Shown here one piece after another: positions 12,501-26,021 of a DNA stretch of 64,000 bases (the first letter of the stretch is position 1; each line of letters opens with the position of its first letter). Origin of the DNA: Monosporascus cannonballus (taxonomy: Eukaryota; Ascomycota; Sordariomycetes; Xylariales); contig QJNS01000043.1 of the NCBI GenBank assembly GCA_004154925.1, forward strand, positions 62,001 to 126,000, in the 5' to 3' direction. The notes beneath the pieces were generated by a model. That model was not told the DNA's origin. It was given only the letters and a program-made list of their open reading frames with translations, and did no database searches. The position numbers were made by a program, and so were the translations under genes.

Positions 12501-13257
12501 ACATATTACTGGATATAGTAGGCTGCCGAAATGCTCGCTACGGTAGAGTCAGCTCGGGCCCATAAAGTATGAAGCACCACGCGACGCTAGAACGGGTTGG
12601 CAGCGATCTATCAACGGCCTTTTAATTACCGCTCTCTGATCTCTGAAGTGCGGCTGAAAAAGTGCCCGGAAGAGCTTGAGTGAGGCTGAAAATTAGCCGA
12701 GTAGCAAGGAGGAAAATCGACCCCTCTTTTTATTGTTTATCGGAAAGCGGCCTGGCTTGCTTCTGGGTACGTTAAGTGTAATATGGCTCTCTTCCTTTAC
12801 TTACCCGTATTTCGCGCCGTGTTCCCGGGAGCAGCAATGCTGGTACCAGCATGGAAACCGCCGTTCGGTTAGGGCCGAAGCCAATTAGCCTTGCTCTGTG
12901 GACGTGTCAAGGGCTTGGACTATTTCGAGACAATGGCAGGCGCGGTTTCAGCTCTGCGGACAAGAACTCGACAAGTTAAGCTTATGTCAGTCTCTGCGGC
13001 TTAGCGATGACGACGGCCGATGCGATCTAATAAGACCGGCTCATGGAAAGGTTACGTAGAGGTGAGTCTAATCGTGTGAAAATGGTTTCCCAAACAGTGA
13101 TCGCCGAGCATTTACAGCAAGCTCTGTTACTCAGGCGCCAGATATGCGGCTCATAATCATCTTATGATTCACCCAGGAGCTGATAAGTAGGGTTTGAAGC
13201 GGCTGCCAGATCTAATCTGCTCGACACCTTTAAAGCTCTAAGAACCTCGAGACACAG
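9584..13257. other. Long non-coding interval upstream of the skt5-type gene
   Basis: The part next to 9583 should carry the skt5-type promoter and 5' UTR. A GCT/GAT-rich trinucleotide tract lies at about 10081-10125. The segment 10310-10540 is rich in short TAGGTA/TACCTA words. Several open frames of 80-180 codons on both strands have no domain, no sustained codon bias and no support from neighbouring frames. I find no gene that I can defend. Confidence 0.45.
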
Positions 13258-13567
13258 CCGGGCCTCCGAGCCAGCAGGCATATTGACCTGTCCCTTGATG
13301 GTATTCCGTCAGTCATATGACTGGATTGTTTTCCCAACGTCCCGCGTACGTTGGCTAGCTCAAGGACTCCGTAAGATCTTTCACTGTTACTACTTGATAT
13401 GTTACCCAAGTATATGCCGGGGGAATGGCCGCCGCCTCCTCGAATGCCAAGGCATCAGGTTGTTGAAGCAAGTGAAATATGCAAGTAGCGATCCCAGCAT
13501 TGTACGCCTTACTCATTGTCGCGCTGCTTGCTACAGTAAAGTGGGCGAGAAACCGCCGAACTGGCAA
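13258..13567 (-). pseudogene. Decayed polyketide-synthase enoylreductase (MDR) fragment
   Basis: On the - strand the translation includes PDALAFEEAAAIPPAYTW, then (after a frame change) LELANVRGTLGKQSSH, then GSEARL. These correspond in order to conserved stretches of the medium-chain dehydrogenase/reductase type enoylreductase domain of fungal reducing polyketide synthases: the FEEAATIP...YTT segment, the DLANVRKGQSVLIH cofactor-binding approach, and the GSEAK/GSEEK segment. Frame shifts and stops separate them and no start or flanking domains are recognisable. I read it as a relic of a once larger synthase. A free-standing quinone-oxidoreductase-type gene is an alternative source. The assignment rests on pattern recognition only. 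Confidence 0.5.
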
Positions 13568-15745
13568 AATATCGAGTCAGAGCATTTGCCTACGCCGCCG
13601 ACTCATGATCAAAAGCACTATATAACGCGGCAACCATCGGCCTGGGTAATTGAAACTAGCCGTCTGTCTTCCGCACACCGGTTACGTGCAGACTTCAAAG
13701 GAATAAGCGCTCTTCTATGCATGCGTTTTGTCGTCACAAACCAGCAGAGTATTATGGAGAATGGATTGAGGTTGGGACTAGAATGTATTTAAAGTTCGAT
13801 ATCCGATCACTCTATCAAGGATCCAGGAAGTTTCATGGTCCAATGATTTGAGCCTTAGTCTCATTCATTCGACGGTTTTGGAAGTCGAAGGTTCGTTTAA
13901 CCTCAAGCTTCAGTGAGACAGCACCATCCGCTGGGTAACGAGAATTAACATCACGTCCCAGGCCCTGGATGGAGATAATCATGATATTATGTAGCGTCAA
14001 TTCGTTGGGAGCCCATAAACTCCGAGCTACATATATAATGGGACAATGCTGTGTATATCACCGGAAGCAGATTCGGCTTACTTCTTTCGAAAGGTCCTGT
14101 CGACCGGCCAACATGCCAAGAGTCTGACAAAGGCTTTGTTCCGTTACAGTCCATACTTTTGTTTCTGTAAAAGTCGAGACGGTAGAATGTACCCGAATAC
14201 CTCGGACTATATCGAGTGCACTAAAACTTACGGCCCACTCCGCCGCACCTAGCGCTTGTCGATCTCCGAGATTCCCAGCCTGAACCGTGACTGCCTGTGG
14301 TGATGATGTTTTCTTGGAGTCGAGCATTGAGATTCCAGCAGTGGGGGCAATATACGTTCCCATCACATATCCGCAGAGCCCTCGTCAGGAGTGTAATACA
14401 TGTAAGACCAAGAAAGGAAGACTGCATTCCTAGGTACTCAACACTACACGGCCCCTACCTACTAGGTAAGGAGCAGCGTTATGACATCGCTTTATTTAGC
14501 GAGCTTTTGCGCAGGCAAGCAAACCGCAAATGCCGCCCACAATACAGTATGTGTATGGTGTATGGCGGGATGAGTGGTAAGCAATTAATACTGTGTTTCA
14601 AAATGCAGGGCCCCTTTTCCATAAGTGGCTGGAGCCAATTTTATCCATTCCATGCTCGTCCATTCATGGTAATAATCTCTTGACGGTGTCCGAACTCCAG
14701 TGATAACCCGGCTCCCTTCCATCAACCATCAATCCGGGGCCTACGTTCGCATTGATATGGCTAGATGGTGGAAAGCGTTTTGCTTTTTGCCTTGATTTTT
14801 TATTATCTTTCTCTTTTCCTATCGCTTACTCACTTGCGCTCGCTCACCTAATTTTTAACTGCCCCTTTATATTAGGATTCTAAGGTTGTCCACCAGGCAT
14901 AACGTTACAGCGCAACCTAAGGTCTCTTATTAATACACAGTGAATCCTGCTACCTTTACCCACATACACAACCGATTACCACACCCGCGTAATTGCCCTT
15001 CGAGAGGGGCGTCGACTTCCGCATCTGGCTGGTCGCTCAAACCCGCCCAACCAGTCAAGCCATACCAACTCGTACAGCGCCTCACTCCAGTCTCTCGTTG
15101 ACAGCATCCGGGCATACTGGCCACCCTTCGCTCGTTATTGTGATCTATCATGAATATTATTTATAACTAGGTAGAAATCGACGCAAGATCCGGTCTAAAG
15201 AAAAACAGTAAAAGATCAATCAACCTCTGGAAGATCTCAAGGAAAACAGGGAGACTTGCAAGGGGCGTACATCGCCAGCCTCCCACTAACTGTGAGCAGG
15301 GGTCTTCCCTCCTTCCTCCACTAGGATCTCAGTTGCCCACCACAACAACAATAACGCCGAACAAGGTGCCCACCTTTGCCAGGCCCAATTCGCAGGTACG
15401 AGAACTTGTTTCTCTGTCTATTTTGCATTGGAAACCATTGGAAACTACATACACTGCCATATTCTCTGTTTCCCCCCTACTTCTTCCTAGTTACAGACTC
15501 GCACTTCGAGGTTGCAAATTTCTCCCGCGTACTTTTCTTAATTCGGGACAGATCAAGCGATCCTTGATTGCTTGGTCATCCCATGTGGTTTTGAAGGCGA
15601 AGGGCAGCCTGCAAAAAGCCTTGTGATCCGTCTGTGCTCCCCGACACGTCCCTCATTGAGAACTGTATCAGTTCCTGTGCTGGCATATGACGTCTTATTT
15701 ATTGATGCCCTAAGACCTGGCTGACTCAATACGTCTCAGAGAGCC
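13568..15745. promoter_or_regulatory. Upstream region of the class IV chitin synthase gene
   Basis: The last kilobase before the chitin synthase start has a pyrimidine-rich stretch (about 14780-14860) and a CA/AAC-rich stretch (about 15338-15365) of the kind common in long fungal 5' leaders. A long 5' UTR or UTR intron is possible but not provable here. ORFs in 13570-14700 lack domains and may include further decay products of the adjacent relic. Confidence 0.4.
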
Positions 15746-18700
15746 ATGTCGCTCCCTGAGAGGCCAGGTGCGAAGGCATCATACGAAGAGCGAACGTCTT
15801 ATCGACAGTCATCATCGAGACGCAACCGCCCAGCAGATATCGAGGCTGGAGGATACTTCCCCGCTTCTGGGCATGGATCTCATCACCGTGCGCCTTCAGG
15901 AGCATCCTTTGCCGACACTATTCAGACTTCTAACAACGGAAACACAGACAGACAACCACTCTCACCAGCCCCAGATGACGGTTTACTCCCTGGCGGACCG
16001 CACGGTGGACCGACGCGAAAGAGAAGCCTGATTCGTCCAGAAAGGAACAGGATCGATAAGGACCACCCGAATTATTACTATCACAGGCATGCCGCCAGAA
16101 TGGCTACTCTGCCGTCGTCGACGGGAGATGATCCTCTTTATGAGAATGAAGATATCGAAGGAACAACGGACGTGTCCGGTAGCAGGACTATTGATGCTGT
16201 CTCCGACGCGTCTCCGCCTCGGAGACAGCGGAGCGGCGAGACGGAAAAGGATCAGCCTAGAGAGTCTGCCAGGCGTAGGCGGCATTCGCGAGCGGGCAAG
16301 CTTTCCAAAAGCGGAAAGCATTCGAACCGGCGATCAGGCCCCAAGGAGACGATCAGTCCCCCAAGTGCTTGGAACGTTTACTGCGCCATCATAACGTTCT
16401 GGTGTCCGGATTTTATTCTGAATTGCTTCGGTTTCCGTTCTAAGGCGCAGAGGAGAGCTTGGAGGGAAAAGATGGGATTGCTCAGCCTCATTCTATATAT
16501 CATGGCCGCCGTGGGTTTCCTGACGTTCGGGTTTACAGCCACTGTCTGTGGAGCGCCAAGCGTTCGCCTCCGCGTCAACGAGGTTGGCGGCGGCTACATG
16601 ATATTCCACGGCACCGCGTATGATCTGACCAAGTCCGGCCATCCCCCAGCCGATGGGATTCCTCTCCGCCAGGACGGCTCGTTTGCCAATGTTTTGTGGG
16701 ACCTGCCGGAGAAGCAGGGCGGTAAGGACGGCAGCTTCTTGTTCCAGAACGTTAACGGAAATTGCAAGGGCCAAATCACTTTGGCCGAGAACTCAGATAT
16801 TCCCCGCGATGAAGACGATCCAGATAACCTCGCTTGGTATTTTCCGTGTACGACATTTAACCAAGACGGTTCATCGAAGCCAAATTATACAAGCCCTTTC
16901 TACACCGGCTATGCATGCCACACTACGCGTGCCTCGCGAGACACGTTCTACCTTCAAGTTCGCGCCACCGCAGATGTCTATTATTCTTGGGACGACATCA
17001 GGAACAGCTCGCGCAATTTGATCGTGTACTCCGGGAATGTCCTTGACCTTGACCTACTCAATTGGTTCGATGAGACGCAAGTAGTGATACCTGACCGTTT
17101 CAAGGAGCTGAGGGACAAGGATTCGAACGCCAACAAGGCCATCCGCGGCCGCGATGTGACTCGGGCATTCCAAGGGCCATCTGACAGGCATATGGTTCAA
17201 TGCTTCGAGGAAATCATTAAAGTCGGATCAGTCGATACGGATACCGTTGGGTGCATCGCGTCCCAAATTGTTCTGTACTGCTCACTGGGTCTGATTTTAG
17301 GTGTCGTAGCTGTTAGATTCACTCTGGCCGTAATATTTCAGTGGTTCCTAAGCCGGAAGTATACAGCATCCAAGACATCGCAATCATCGGACAAAAAGAA
17401 ACGGAATCGTCAGATAGAGGACTGGAGCGAAGACATCTACCGGGCCCCGCCGCGGATACCTGGCGATACCGGTAGCACCGTTTACGGGTCTGATAGAACC
17501 AGTAAGCGAACCAGCGCTTTCCTACCCACGACCTCGCGGTTCTCTGCCGTATACGGTTCAGAGCGTACCCCCCGAAGACCGCAACCCACTACCATGGCAA
17601 GCCAGGCATCCACTGGTCCTCTGCTTCATCCTGGTTCGATGTACAGACAAGGCAACGATAGTCGGTCGAGCATGCTCCGGTCTGACACTTACGGCAGTAG
17701 TGCGGTCCCTGTTGATGGCTATGGGCCCGCTGGCTTCATTCACGAAGCGGTTGTTCCACAACCGCCATCCGACTATCAGCCGTTCGGATTTCCTCTTATT
17801 CACTCCATCTGTCTAGTCACGGCGTACTCAGAGGGAGAGATGGGTCTCCGTACTACCCTGGATTCCATTGCCATGACAGATTATCCCAATAGTCACAAGG
17901 TCATCCTCGTTATTTGCGACGGTCTGATCAAGGGTCACGGGGAAACGGAGACGACGCCTGACATTGTACTCCGCATGATGAAGGACCACATTATTCCGCC
18001 TGAAGAAGTCCAACCATTCTCTTACGTCGCCGTTGCAAGTGGCTCAAAGAGACACAACATGGCCAAGGTCTACGCCGGATTCTACGACTATGGCGCCAAA
18101 TCTCCTATCTCCGTTGAAAAACAGCAGAGGGTGCCAATGATGCTTATTTCGAAATGTGGCACTCCCGATGAGGCAACGAAATCCAAACCCGGAAACCGAG
18201 GCAAACGCGACAGCCAGATCATACTTATGTCGTTCCTGCAGAAGGTCATGTTCGACGAACGCATGACCGAACTCGAGTTCGAGATGTTCAATGGGCTTTG
18301 GAAAGTTACCGGCATATCACCTGATTACTATGAAGCTGTCCTCATGGTGGATGCCGACACTAAAGTTTTCCCCGACAGTCTGACCCACATGCTGTGTGCT
18401 TTGGTTCGGGACCCCGAAATCATGGGTCTTTGTGGTGAGACTAAAATCGCCAACAAGAGAGCCAGCTGGGTTACTGCTATTCAAGTGTTCGAGTACTTTA
18501 TCTCTCATCACCTGGCCAAGTCGTTCGAGTCGGTCTTCGGCGGTGTGACGTGTCTTCCAGGTTGTTTCTGCATGTATCGCATCAAGGCTCCGAAAGGTGG
18601 TCAAAACTATTGGGTTCCGATCCTGGCAAATCCTGACATTGTCGAGCATTACTCCGAGAATGTGGTGGAAACACTCCACGACAAGAACCTGTTGCTTCTT

Positions 18701-19534
18701 GGCGAAGATCGCTATTTGACGACTCTCATGCTCCGAACATTCCCGAAGCGCAAGCAGGTTTTCGTGCCACAAGCTGTTTGCAAGACCACTGTGCCTGAGG
18801 AATTCATGGTTCTTCTCTCTCAGAGGCGACGATGGATCAATTCAACTATCCATAATCTGATGGAACTCGTTCTCGTCAAGGACCTCTGTGGGACTTTCTG
18901 CTTCAGTATGCAGTTCATTGTATTCGTTGAGCTGATCGGGACTCTTGTTCTCCCTGCCGCCATTGCATTTACTTTCTACGTCGGTAAGGTGCCACGGCTA
19001 CTCGGCGTCTTTTTTCTTCCTCACTCCCCTCCAATTCTCCCAAAGAAGAATAGGTCACTGACTTGATTTGCAGTTATTGTCTCCATCGTCGGTCCTGTTG
19101 TGCAGATTATTCCTCTGATCCTCCTTGCGCTGATTCTTGGTCTACCGGCTGTCTTGATCATCGTCACGGCTCATTCTTGGTCCTACGTCGTATGGATGTT
19201 GATCTATCTGCTGGCTCTCCCCATATGGAACTTCGTCTTGCCGACCTATGCTTTCTGGAAGTTCGACGATTTCTCATGGGGTGAAACGCGGAAGACCGCT
19301 GGAGAAAAGACTAAGAAGGCTGGTATCGAATACGAAGGTGAATTTGATAGTAGTAAGATCACCATGAAGCGCTGGGCTGAGTTCGAGCGAGAGCGAAGGA
19401 TGAGGGATAACGCATTCTGGGCCTCGAAGGAGAATGTGAGTGGCGCATGGTCCCCCGGTGGCCCAAGTACGCCATTGGCACACCACCCTTACGATAATCA
19501 GCACCTATCTAATCAGTACCTATCGGACGTATGA
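15746..19534 (+). CDS. CHS3: Class IV chitin synthase (Chs3-type)
   Basis: Two exons, 15746-18983 and 19074-19534, encode 1232 aa. The 90-nt phase-1 intron joins FYV to [11 protein letters not shown]. The protein polymerises GlcNAc from UDP-GlcNAc into wall chitin at the plasma membrane. Residues 1-200 are charged and disordered, including runs of RRR/RRH. Membrane segments occur near 245-270 and 500-530, enclosing the extracytoplasmic-type domain that class IV enzymes share. In the glycosyltransferase core I see [15 protein letters not shown], the DAD motif (about 869), EDR (about 987) and QRRRW (about 1026). C-terminal membrane helices are followed by [12 protein letters not shown], typical of class IV. 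Chs3 enzymes depend on an Skt5-type activator, and such a gene lies divergently upstream. Symbol follows the yeast orthologue; names vary between fungi. Confidence 0.95.
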
Positions 19535-22500
19535 GGGGCAAGGCGTCGAAACTTGGGCATTTCGTTATTTAGCGGTGGATATAGGAGTCGCCACTGGAGG
19601 TTTTCGTTCCCTTTCCGTCTAATGACAGGGAAAACAGATAACAGCGTCTTGGTTATGTGCTTATAGGAGATCGATAGCATTAATTGGCGTCAAAACACAC
19701 GCTGACACTGTCTTGTACATAGCTAACGTACTCACTGCGCATGCGGTACGCAAGCAGGTAATACCATAAGAATCACGAATTTACGCATCGACTACCAGAG
19801 AGCTGGCCCGCCATCTCCTGTGACTGTCTTTTCCCATATTAGGTGATAGTTTCTTGCTACCCGACCAGACCCCCAAAAATATAGAATCATGGCGTGACCG
19901 CAAGCGTGGAGAGATGAGAAACGGGACCTATTGGTAGCCTGGCAGGCTTGGGACGGGACGAAGTCGATGCTGGGATTGTTCCCCTAAGCGGAAACATATT
20001 GACCCATCACTTTATAGGCTGGCCAGAGGCATAGATCCACTGGGATTATGATCGGCATGAGAAGGGCCTGGTCAGCGGAAGCTGTGTCTACTGTAGGTCA
20101 GTCCTTTCTAGATGACCCAATAGCACGTCTCGATTCTCAAAGGGGAGGGGAACTCTCCTTCTTGGCTTGTCCTGGCGAAAAGAGATTTCTTCTGTAACTT
20201 TTTTTTTTTTTTTTTTTGCCTGGCTTGGGGCAATAAGCTTACCAATCGTTATAGGGTTGGCTTCGGTGGCGATTCCTGATCTTATCATATTTCGTTTTCT
20301 CGTTGCTCTTCTTCGTACCAAGTCACCGACTGGCAGCAACGGGCTCGTAGAAACCGTATACGGCCCAAGTTCATCATTGCGGCGGCGCTGGCAGATGCCA
20401 GGTCAGCAGCTCCATTCAGACAGAGACACCTACTCACAAAGCTTACGCGCGGCTGTATTGGAACCCTTGGCATCTTATATTAGATATGGAGAGGCTATGT
20501 ATATTGAGTAAAGCAGGGCACGTCATGTGAGTACCTAGTCGCCGTCTTTGCTGTAAGGGGCTGTGTAGTGGCATGTGGAAAGCCGACTATGCGCGAATGA
20601 ATGCACGCGAGCGTGTAGGGACACTAGGTGCTAAAACGTATGAATTCTCCCTTAGTCGGCGCCATTCGCGCCGGAATAAGCCTATACGGTGAGGTTGTAT
20701 GATCACCGAGAATGCTCTTCCAGACTTAGGCGTTCGCGCTAGTCATAACGGCGGCAAGTTTCGGCGGGGTTTCACTGCGGGCGTGCGGCTCGGAGTTGCG
20801 TCTCTTCGTGGTAAGTTCATCGATGGTGGCCATGGCGAGAAAGTCATATAGGCGATATAGAAGTAAGCCCCTTCACCACGTACACAGTCGCTAGCCCGTA
20901 AATGTACGTAGGCGTCCCACCTACTCGACAATCCCGGTCCCGTGTCCCAATGCACGATCTTCTCGTATTCCATTGGAAAGGGACAAATAAAAGTTGGCGT
21001 CAGCCGCCACCTGGAGTCATCAAACCCGAATCTCCGCTGAGTGGAAAAAAGGCAAGCGCAAAAGAGCGGCAGATCGAGTATGGAGGCATGCGAGTCGAGC
21101 TGCCCGCATCTGAACCGGGTGGGATTCGACTTGTGACAGCCGGGGTTCCACTGCATCTACCCATGCCATCCCCTGTCCGGAGGAAGTCGACTGCACCACC
21201 CTCACTGTGATCATTGTGGGGGCCGGACGGGAAATACTCTGGGGAACTGGCAATCTCGAAGGATCCAGGGGTTCTATGCAGACATTTCGTTTCAGCTCCA
21301 CATATTTGTCTTTAGGAAGACTGCGGAATAAGCAAAATCCCTTGCGTTATACAGCTTCCCAACGCACCGGGCGTTCATAGTTCAGATGTAAGTCCTCGGA
21401 AACCGGTCAATCCCAATTGCAACTAGGTACGCGGGTTATCCGCTGCTCTCAGTCGGTAGTTAGGTAACGACATACCCCATGAAGCCATGTTGTGAGATTT
21501 CAAGTTCAGCGTCAAAACCCTGCACCAAGCACAGGGTGCGGCTGGGCTTTATTTTCTCGCCGAGAAGCAACGGCAGCTTCGCTCGGCGGCTTATGGGGAA
21601 GATCTTGTCGATCAGTTTGCTAAACCTCCCGAAAACGTGACCTGGATGTTCCCGCCGGTAGTCTCGTTCATTTGAGCCACGTGCCGCTCACTTGGCGCGC
21701 CTCTCAACAGTACAGAGGACGACGTGCCGGACTTGCCCCCATTTTATTATCATTCCCTGATGATGGGACTCTGGTAAATAATGTTGATTGCACGTAGTCC
21801 AAACTTTTTCGTCCCAGCGTTCATCACGCGCCAATTTTGGGGGCTCGACTCAGTAACATGGATTAGACGCCACTGACCTGACTTTTTGATGGGGGTCGTC
21901 GATTCGACTGGGCCAGTAACCGCAGCTTGCTTTGTACTTAGTACTGACTAACGTGATTTGTGGTTAGTTGCCCAGCCTCCCTTGATATTTCCAGCTCGCG
22001 CATTTAGCGCAACCCCGTCGTCTCAAGGACTCGAAACAGGGTACTACTTATGATGGGGTAAGACTAGCATTCTCGAACCGTATCTCTCCACAAGCTAGAT
22101 GCCCGGATTTCGCTCACTCGGCCACGGTCGTTTTTATTCCTCGGGATACTAAATATGAGGCCCCGGGGGCCGTAGGTTTTCCAAAGGGCAGTCTACCGTG
22201 GAAGAGGCGAAGTGACCCAGAGAGTATGAGGACGCAGCCAGGCATAATGTAACAAAACACATAGAATATAATAGACGGCTGGCGCTGTTTCTGTTGGTTT
22301 CCCTATCGAATGGAAGTCAACATTGGTTTCTGAACCCCCACTCGTGAAAACGTAAAGCTTGTTAGGCATGGTCGGCGTCACGTTCCCATATTATAGAGTT
22401 TCTAATAGACCAACAATGTCAGAAAGATGATCCAACAATTAGAAGGCGAATCAACGATCCGATATACCGGCCTAACTTGCCCCCTAAGTGACTCCCTACT

Positions 22501-23839
22501 TTATGCGCAAGTGAACACTAATACACTGATAGCAATGCGACATTATTACCCCTAACCAAGTTGTAGCCGCAGTCTTGGGGCAGCAAAGTTGAACGAACCT
22601 CTATATGTCTATGTACCTATACATAGAGTGGATGATTGTCCAACAGGCGAAAGGGGTCGCGGAGCAAACTACTGTGCATATTACAAAGGTAAGCAAGTAT
22701 CCACTCCAAGTCTATCGAAAGTCTTCCCCGCCCCCACGTGTTCTCCACCTGAGTCAATAAATAGACACTCATTAATGCGTCGATACGATCAACAGGAGTC
22801 TCGAAATCTTATAATTTCCAACGCTACCGAGTATGAGCGGGAACGGTGTGATACCGTCCACCGGATAATGGTTATTTATTGTACCTGGACACGAACGCTG
22901 TTGTCGGCAGATGCTCGGAGAAGCTTTGGGGACAAGCTCAATGTTCGTTGAGTTCCTGTACTTATAATGGCTGTAAAGCCCGGTCCAGGATGAACCTTGG
23001 TGGACATATCATGTCAATCCCTGATGCCTCATACTATCTTGGTAGGGTATTCGTCCTCATACATACAGGCCTTGAATGAGAGATATCCATTTACGTAATG
23101 TACTTACTTTAATGGACTACGTACATATGCAGTGGAGAGGCTCTTCACACATGTATATCCTCATCTTATCACTCATGTCACTCAAGGGAGAAAGGTTTCT
23201 GAGCCACACACATATTTCTGATAACATACCTATAAAAGATCTACCACTAACCACCTGCACCTAGTGTGTAATATGGAGATATGCAGCAAAGATGCACATG
23301 TCCGAGTAGGGGACCGCCACTTAAATCCAGCCCTTCCTTGCAACCTATCGAAGGACACAGAGCCTGCCGCATACATACATACGTACATTGCACAATCAAT
23401 CGCGCTATCTTTCGAGGGCCAGGTGGGCGGGCCATCTGCCTTCATCTCACATGTCACGTTAACAACCCGCCCCAGCTGATTTGTATATATCTGTTTCGAC
23501 GAAAGACGCCCTGACTGGGTAAAAGGACCTACCAAGTAGCATCTAGCTATTCCGGAAATCGCGCCGCTCCTACGAACCTTGGTGACTGGTTGGCGACACG
23601 TTTTGGTAGGGGCGATAGCAAACTCTGAGGAGATCTACAGGCGCCACCGAAAAATTCGACGTATCACGGGGGATTAGTTCCAACTTCAAGGGAAAACCCA
23701 GACCGGGGGCTGACACCGAACGAGACGCCCGTTGGTTGGGCTAAATATCCTCCATCAAATGGGGTCGTTTCTGGTCATCTTTGGCTGAAGCAGACTCCAA
23801 AGTAGGGTACTTAGGAGAATTAAACAACAAAGGGCCAAG
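19535..23839. other. 4.3-kb gene-free interval
   Basis: No ORF on either strand shows a domain or convincing splice partners. It should include the chitin synthase 3' UTR and the promoter of the WD40 gene. I looked for tRNA B-box-like sequences (GGTTCGA.TCC) and found none in a tRNA context. Base composition is ordinary, so this is not an AT-rich RIP block. Confidence 0.45.
20199..20217. repeat. Poly(T) tract
   Basis: Nineteen consecutive T residues in the gene-free interval. It could be a nucleosome-depleting tract, or the poly(A) tail of an old - strand retroposed sequence; nothing beside it supports the second reading. Confidence 0.8.
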
Positions 23840-26021
23840 ATGCGCCCGGCGAGCCCCTCGAGTGCCTCGACCTCGACCACCGGCACCATCGATGCCATCA
23901 ACGTCACCGTTCCCGATGTCGTCGATCATCATGATACCAGACCCGAGCCCGACCCTAATTCATTATATCATGACCACATGCCTGTGACCTACCATGATAG
24001 CTACTATTCGCCGTCGACTTATGCCCAACAAGAATCTTCTGATGTAGAAAAGGAGACAGGCGGTGGGGGCGGCAACGACCATAACGACAACCACGACGGT
24101 GATGCAAGTGCGGTTGAGGAGAACGACGACAACGACCATGAGATGGATGAGATAGGCGCTGTCGTATCCGGTGCGAACTATACTACAGAATCCGACATGG
24201 ATCTCACTGCTCTACCGAATATCCACTACGGCAACCAAGCCATTGAGACGGGAGCTATTGAGCATGCCACGCATGACCCTCTAGTTGCGGCAGCGCTCCC
24301 GCTCTCTGTCCCTACTCCTATGATCCACCAGCTGCCTTCTTCGGGCCCTGCGCTGGCCCTGCCTAACGGCGACCACAATGAAACGTTTATGCAGCTCCAA
24401 CAACAGCTCCAGGATGCTGAGGATGCTCTCAATGATGGCGAACTAAATTCGAATCACCCCATGGTCCTCAGCAACCCGAATCCGATGTCCCTCGGCCCAG
24501 AGAACCCTGGTGTTGTGGATTTCCTACGTCACTGGGTTTGGCAGAGTCAAAGAAGCATACACAGGGGAATATGGATGACTCCCTGCTGGCCCCAGGTTCG
24601 TGAAATGGTTAAACACACGCCGCGCCGCGTCCTATATAGCGAGTTGAAGGGGGACGAATACGACTTTCAGGGTATCGATTGGAAAGAGCTTGGAATCACT
24701 AGAGACCTAGCACGGAGGCGCCGTCTTGACATCTATTGCAACTACGTTAATAAGAAGGACTCTGATGTATGGCTCGTAAGTTTGAAACCGCGTGCGGCGT
24801 CGATGTGTCTGGGGCTGGGCTAACCGTCTCAACCTACAGATGACTCACCCGGACAGATCGTTGCCAAAATCGAGTAGTTACTTCCGGTTTGAGAGGATGG
24901 ATCTGCGCAACGATGTGCGCTTGCTGCATTTTCAACTCCGAAATATATTTGGTCACGCCTCGCGGTCACGCGCATTCTATCCCGGCTACGGAGCGGTTCA
25001 GGAGCTCAATCTTATCACGGGGCGGAATAAGGTAGCGATGGCATTTGATAACGATATCGAGGCTCAAGTATCGACCCTCACCGCATCACATGACATCTTG
25101 TTGGTCGGCGGTTTCTATGGGGATTACCGCTACCGTTGCCTAGACACTGAGGACTCCGAACCTACTGAAGGGCGCCTCACTGATAATATCAGTGGTATCA
25201 CCAATCACGCACAGATTCACTCGTCTCGGTATTCATCTACTCCCTTGGCAGCTTTCGCCTCAAACGATTTTGGCTTCCGTATCGTGGATTTGACGACCAA
25301 CAAGACCACAACAGAATCCATGTACGACTACGCCATGAACTGCTCCGCCCTGAGCCCAGATGGTAGACTTCGCGTTATGGTCGGAGATAGTGAAAACGTG
25401 CTCATCACCGACGCCGAGAATGGTGAGATCTTACAACAACTGGAGGGTCACAGAGACTTTGGGTTTGCGTGCGACTGGGCGGCTGATGGCTGGACCGTCG
25501 CCACTGGCAACCAGGACAAGACTATCAGGTTGTGGGATGCCCGCAAGTGGCGGAACAGCAGTGGCCAAAGCAAGCCTATCGCTGTGATTCGAACTGTAAT
25601 GTCAGGTGCGAGGAGTCTCCGCTTCTCACCCCTCGGTTCCGGGAAGAGAGTTTTGGTTGCGGCAGAGGAGGCGGACTTCATTCATGCTATTGACGCCCAG
25701 ACACTCAGGACCCAACAAACCTTCGACATATTTGGTGAGCTCGGCGGAATCTCGTTTGGGAACGACGGGCAAGATCTTATGGTGTTGTCGTGCGATCCCC
25801 ACAGAGGAGGCGTTTTGCAACTTGAACGATGTGATGCCGGCGCCGAAGACGCTTTCGACTACACCTCGAGGCGGTATGGGGATTCCCGAGATTGGTGGCG
25901 GACTCCCGGTTATGACTGGATGCAGAATCCCGAGCAAATTACGGACTTGCCGGGGTCGCAGCAGGTGCTGGCGCAGCGCAGACGAAAGGCTGCGATGATG
26001 GATAACCTAGACCCTTTTTGA
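23840..26021 (+). CDS. WD40-repeat protein, function unknown
   Basis: Two exons, 23840-24775 and 24840-26021, encode 705 aa. The 64-nt phase-0 intron (donor GTAAGT, branch GGCTAAC, acceptor CTACAG) joins DSDVWL to MTHPDRS. Residues 1-200 are acidic and disordered, with Gly and Asn/Asp/His runs. A conserved-looking block follows around RHWVWQSQRSIHRGIWM. The second exon carries WD40 blades; the clearest are GFACDWAADGWTVATGNQDKTIRLWDARKW and the preceding ALSPDGRLRVMVGDS blade. The fold predicts a protein-interaction scaffold, but no catalytic motif or diagnostic feature allows a specific role. The start is the first in-frame ATG; a later Met is possible because the N-terminus is low complexity. 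Confidence 0.85.

Noticed and set aside
13283..13792. 169-codon ORF on + strand
   Set aside because: It overlaps the - strand enoylreductase relic, whose conserved landmarks give a better explanation of the sequence.
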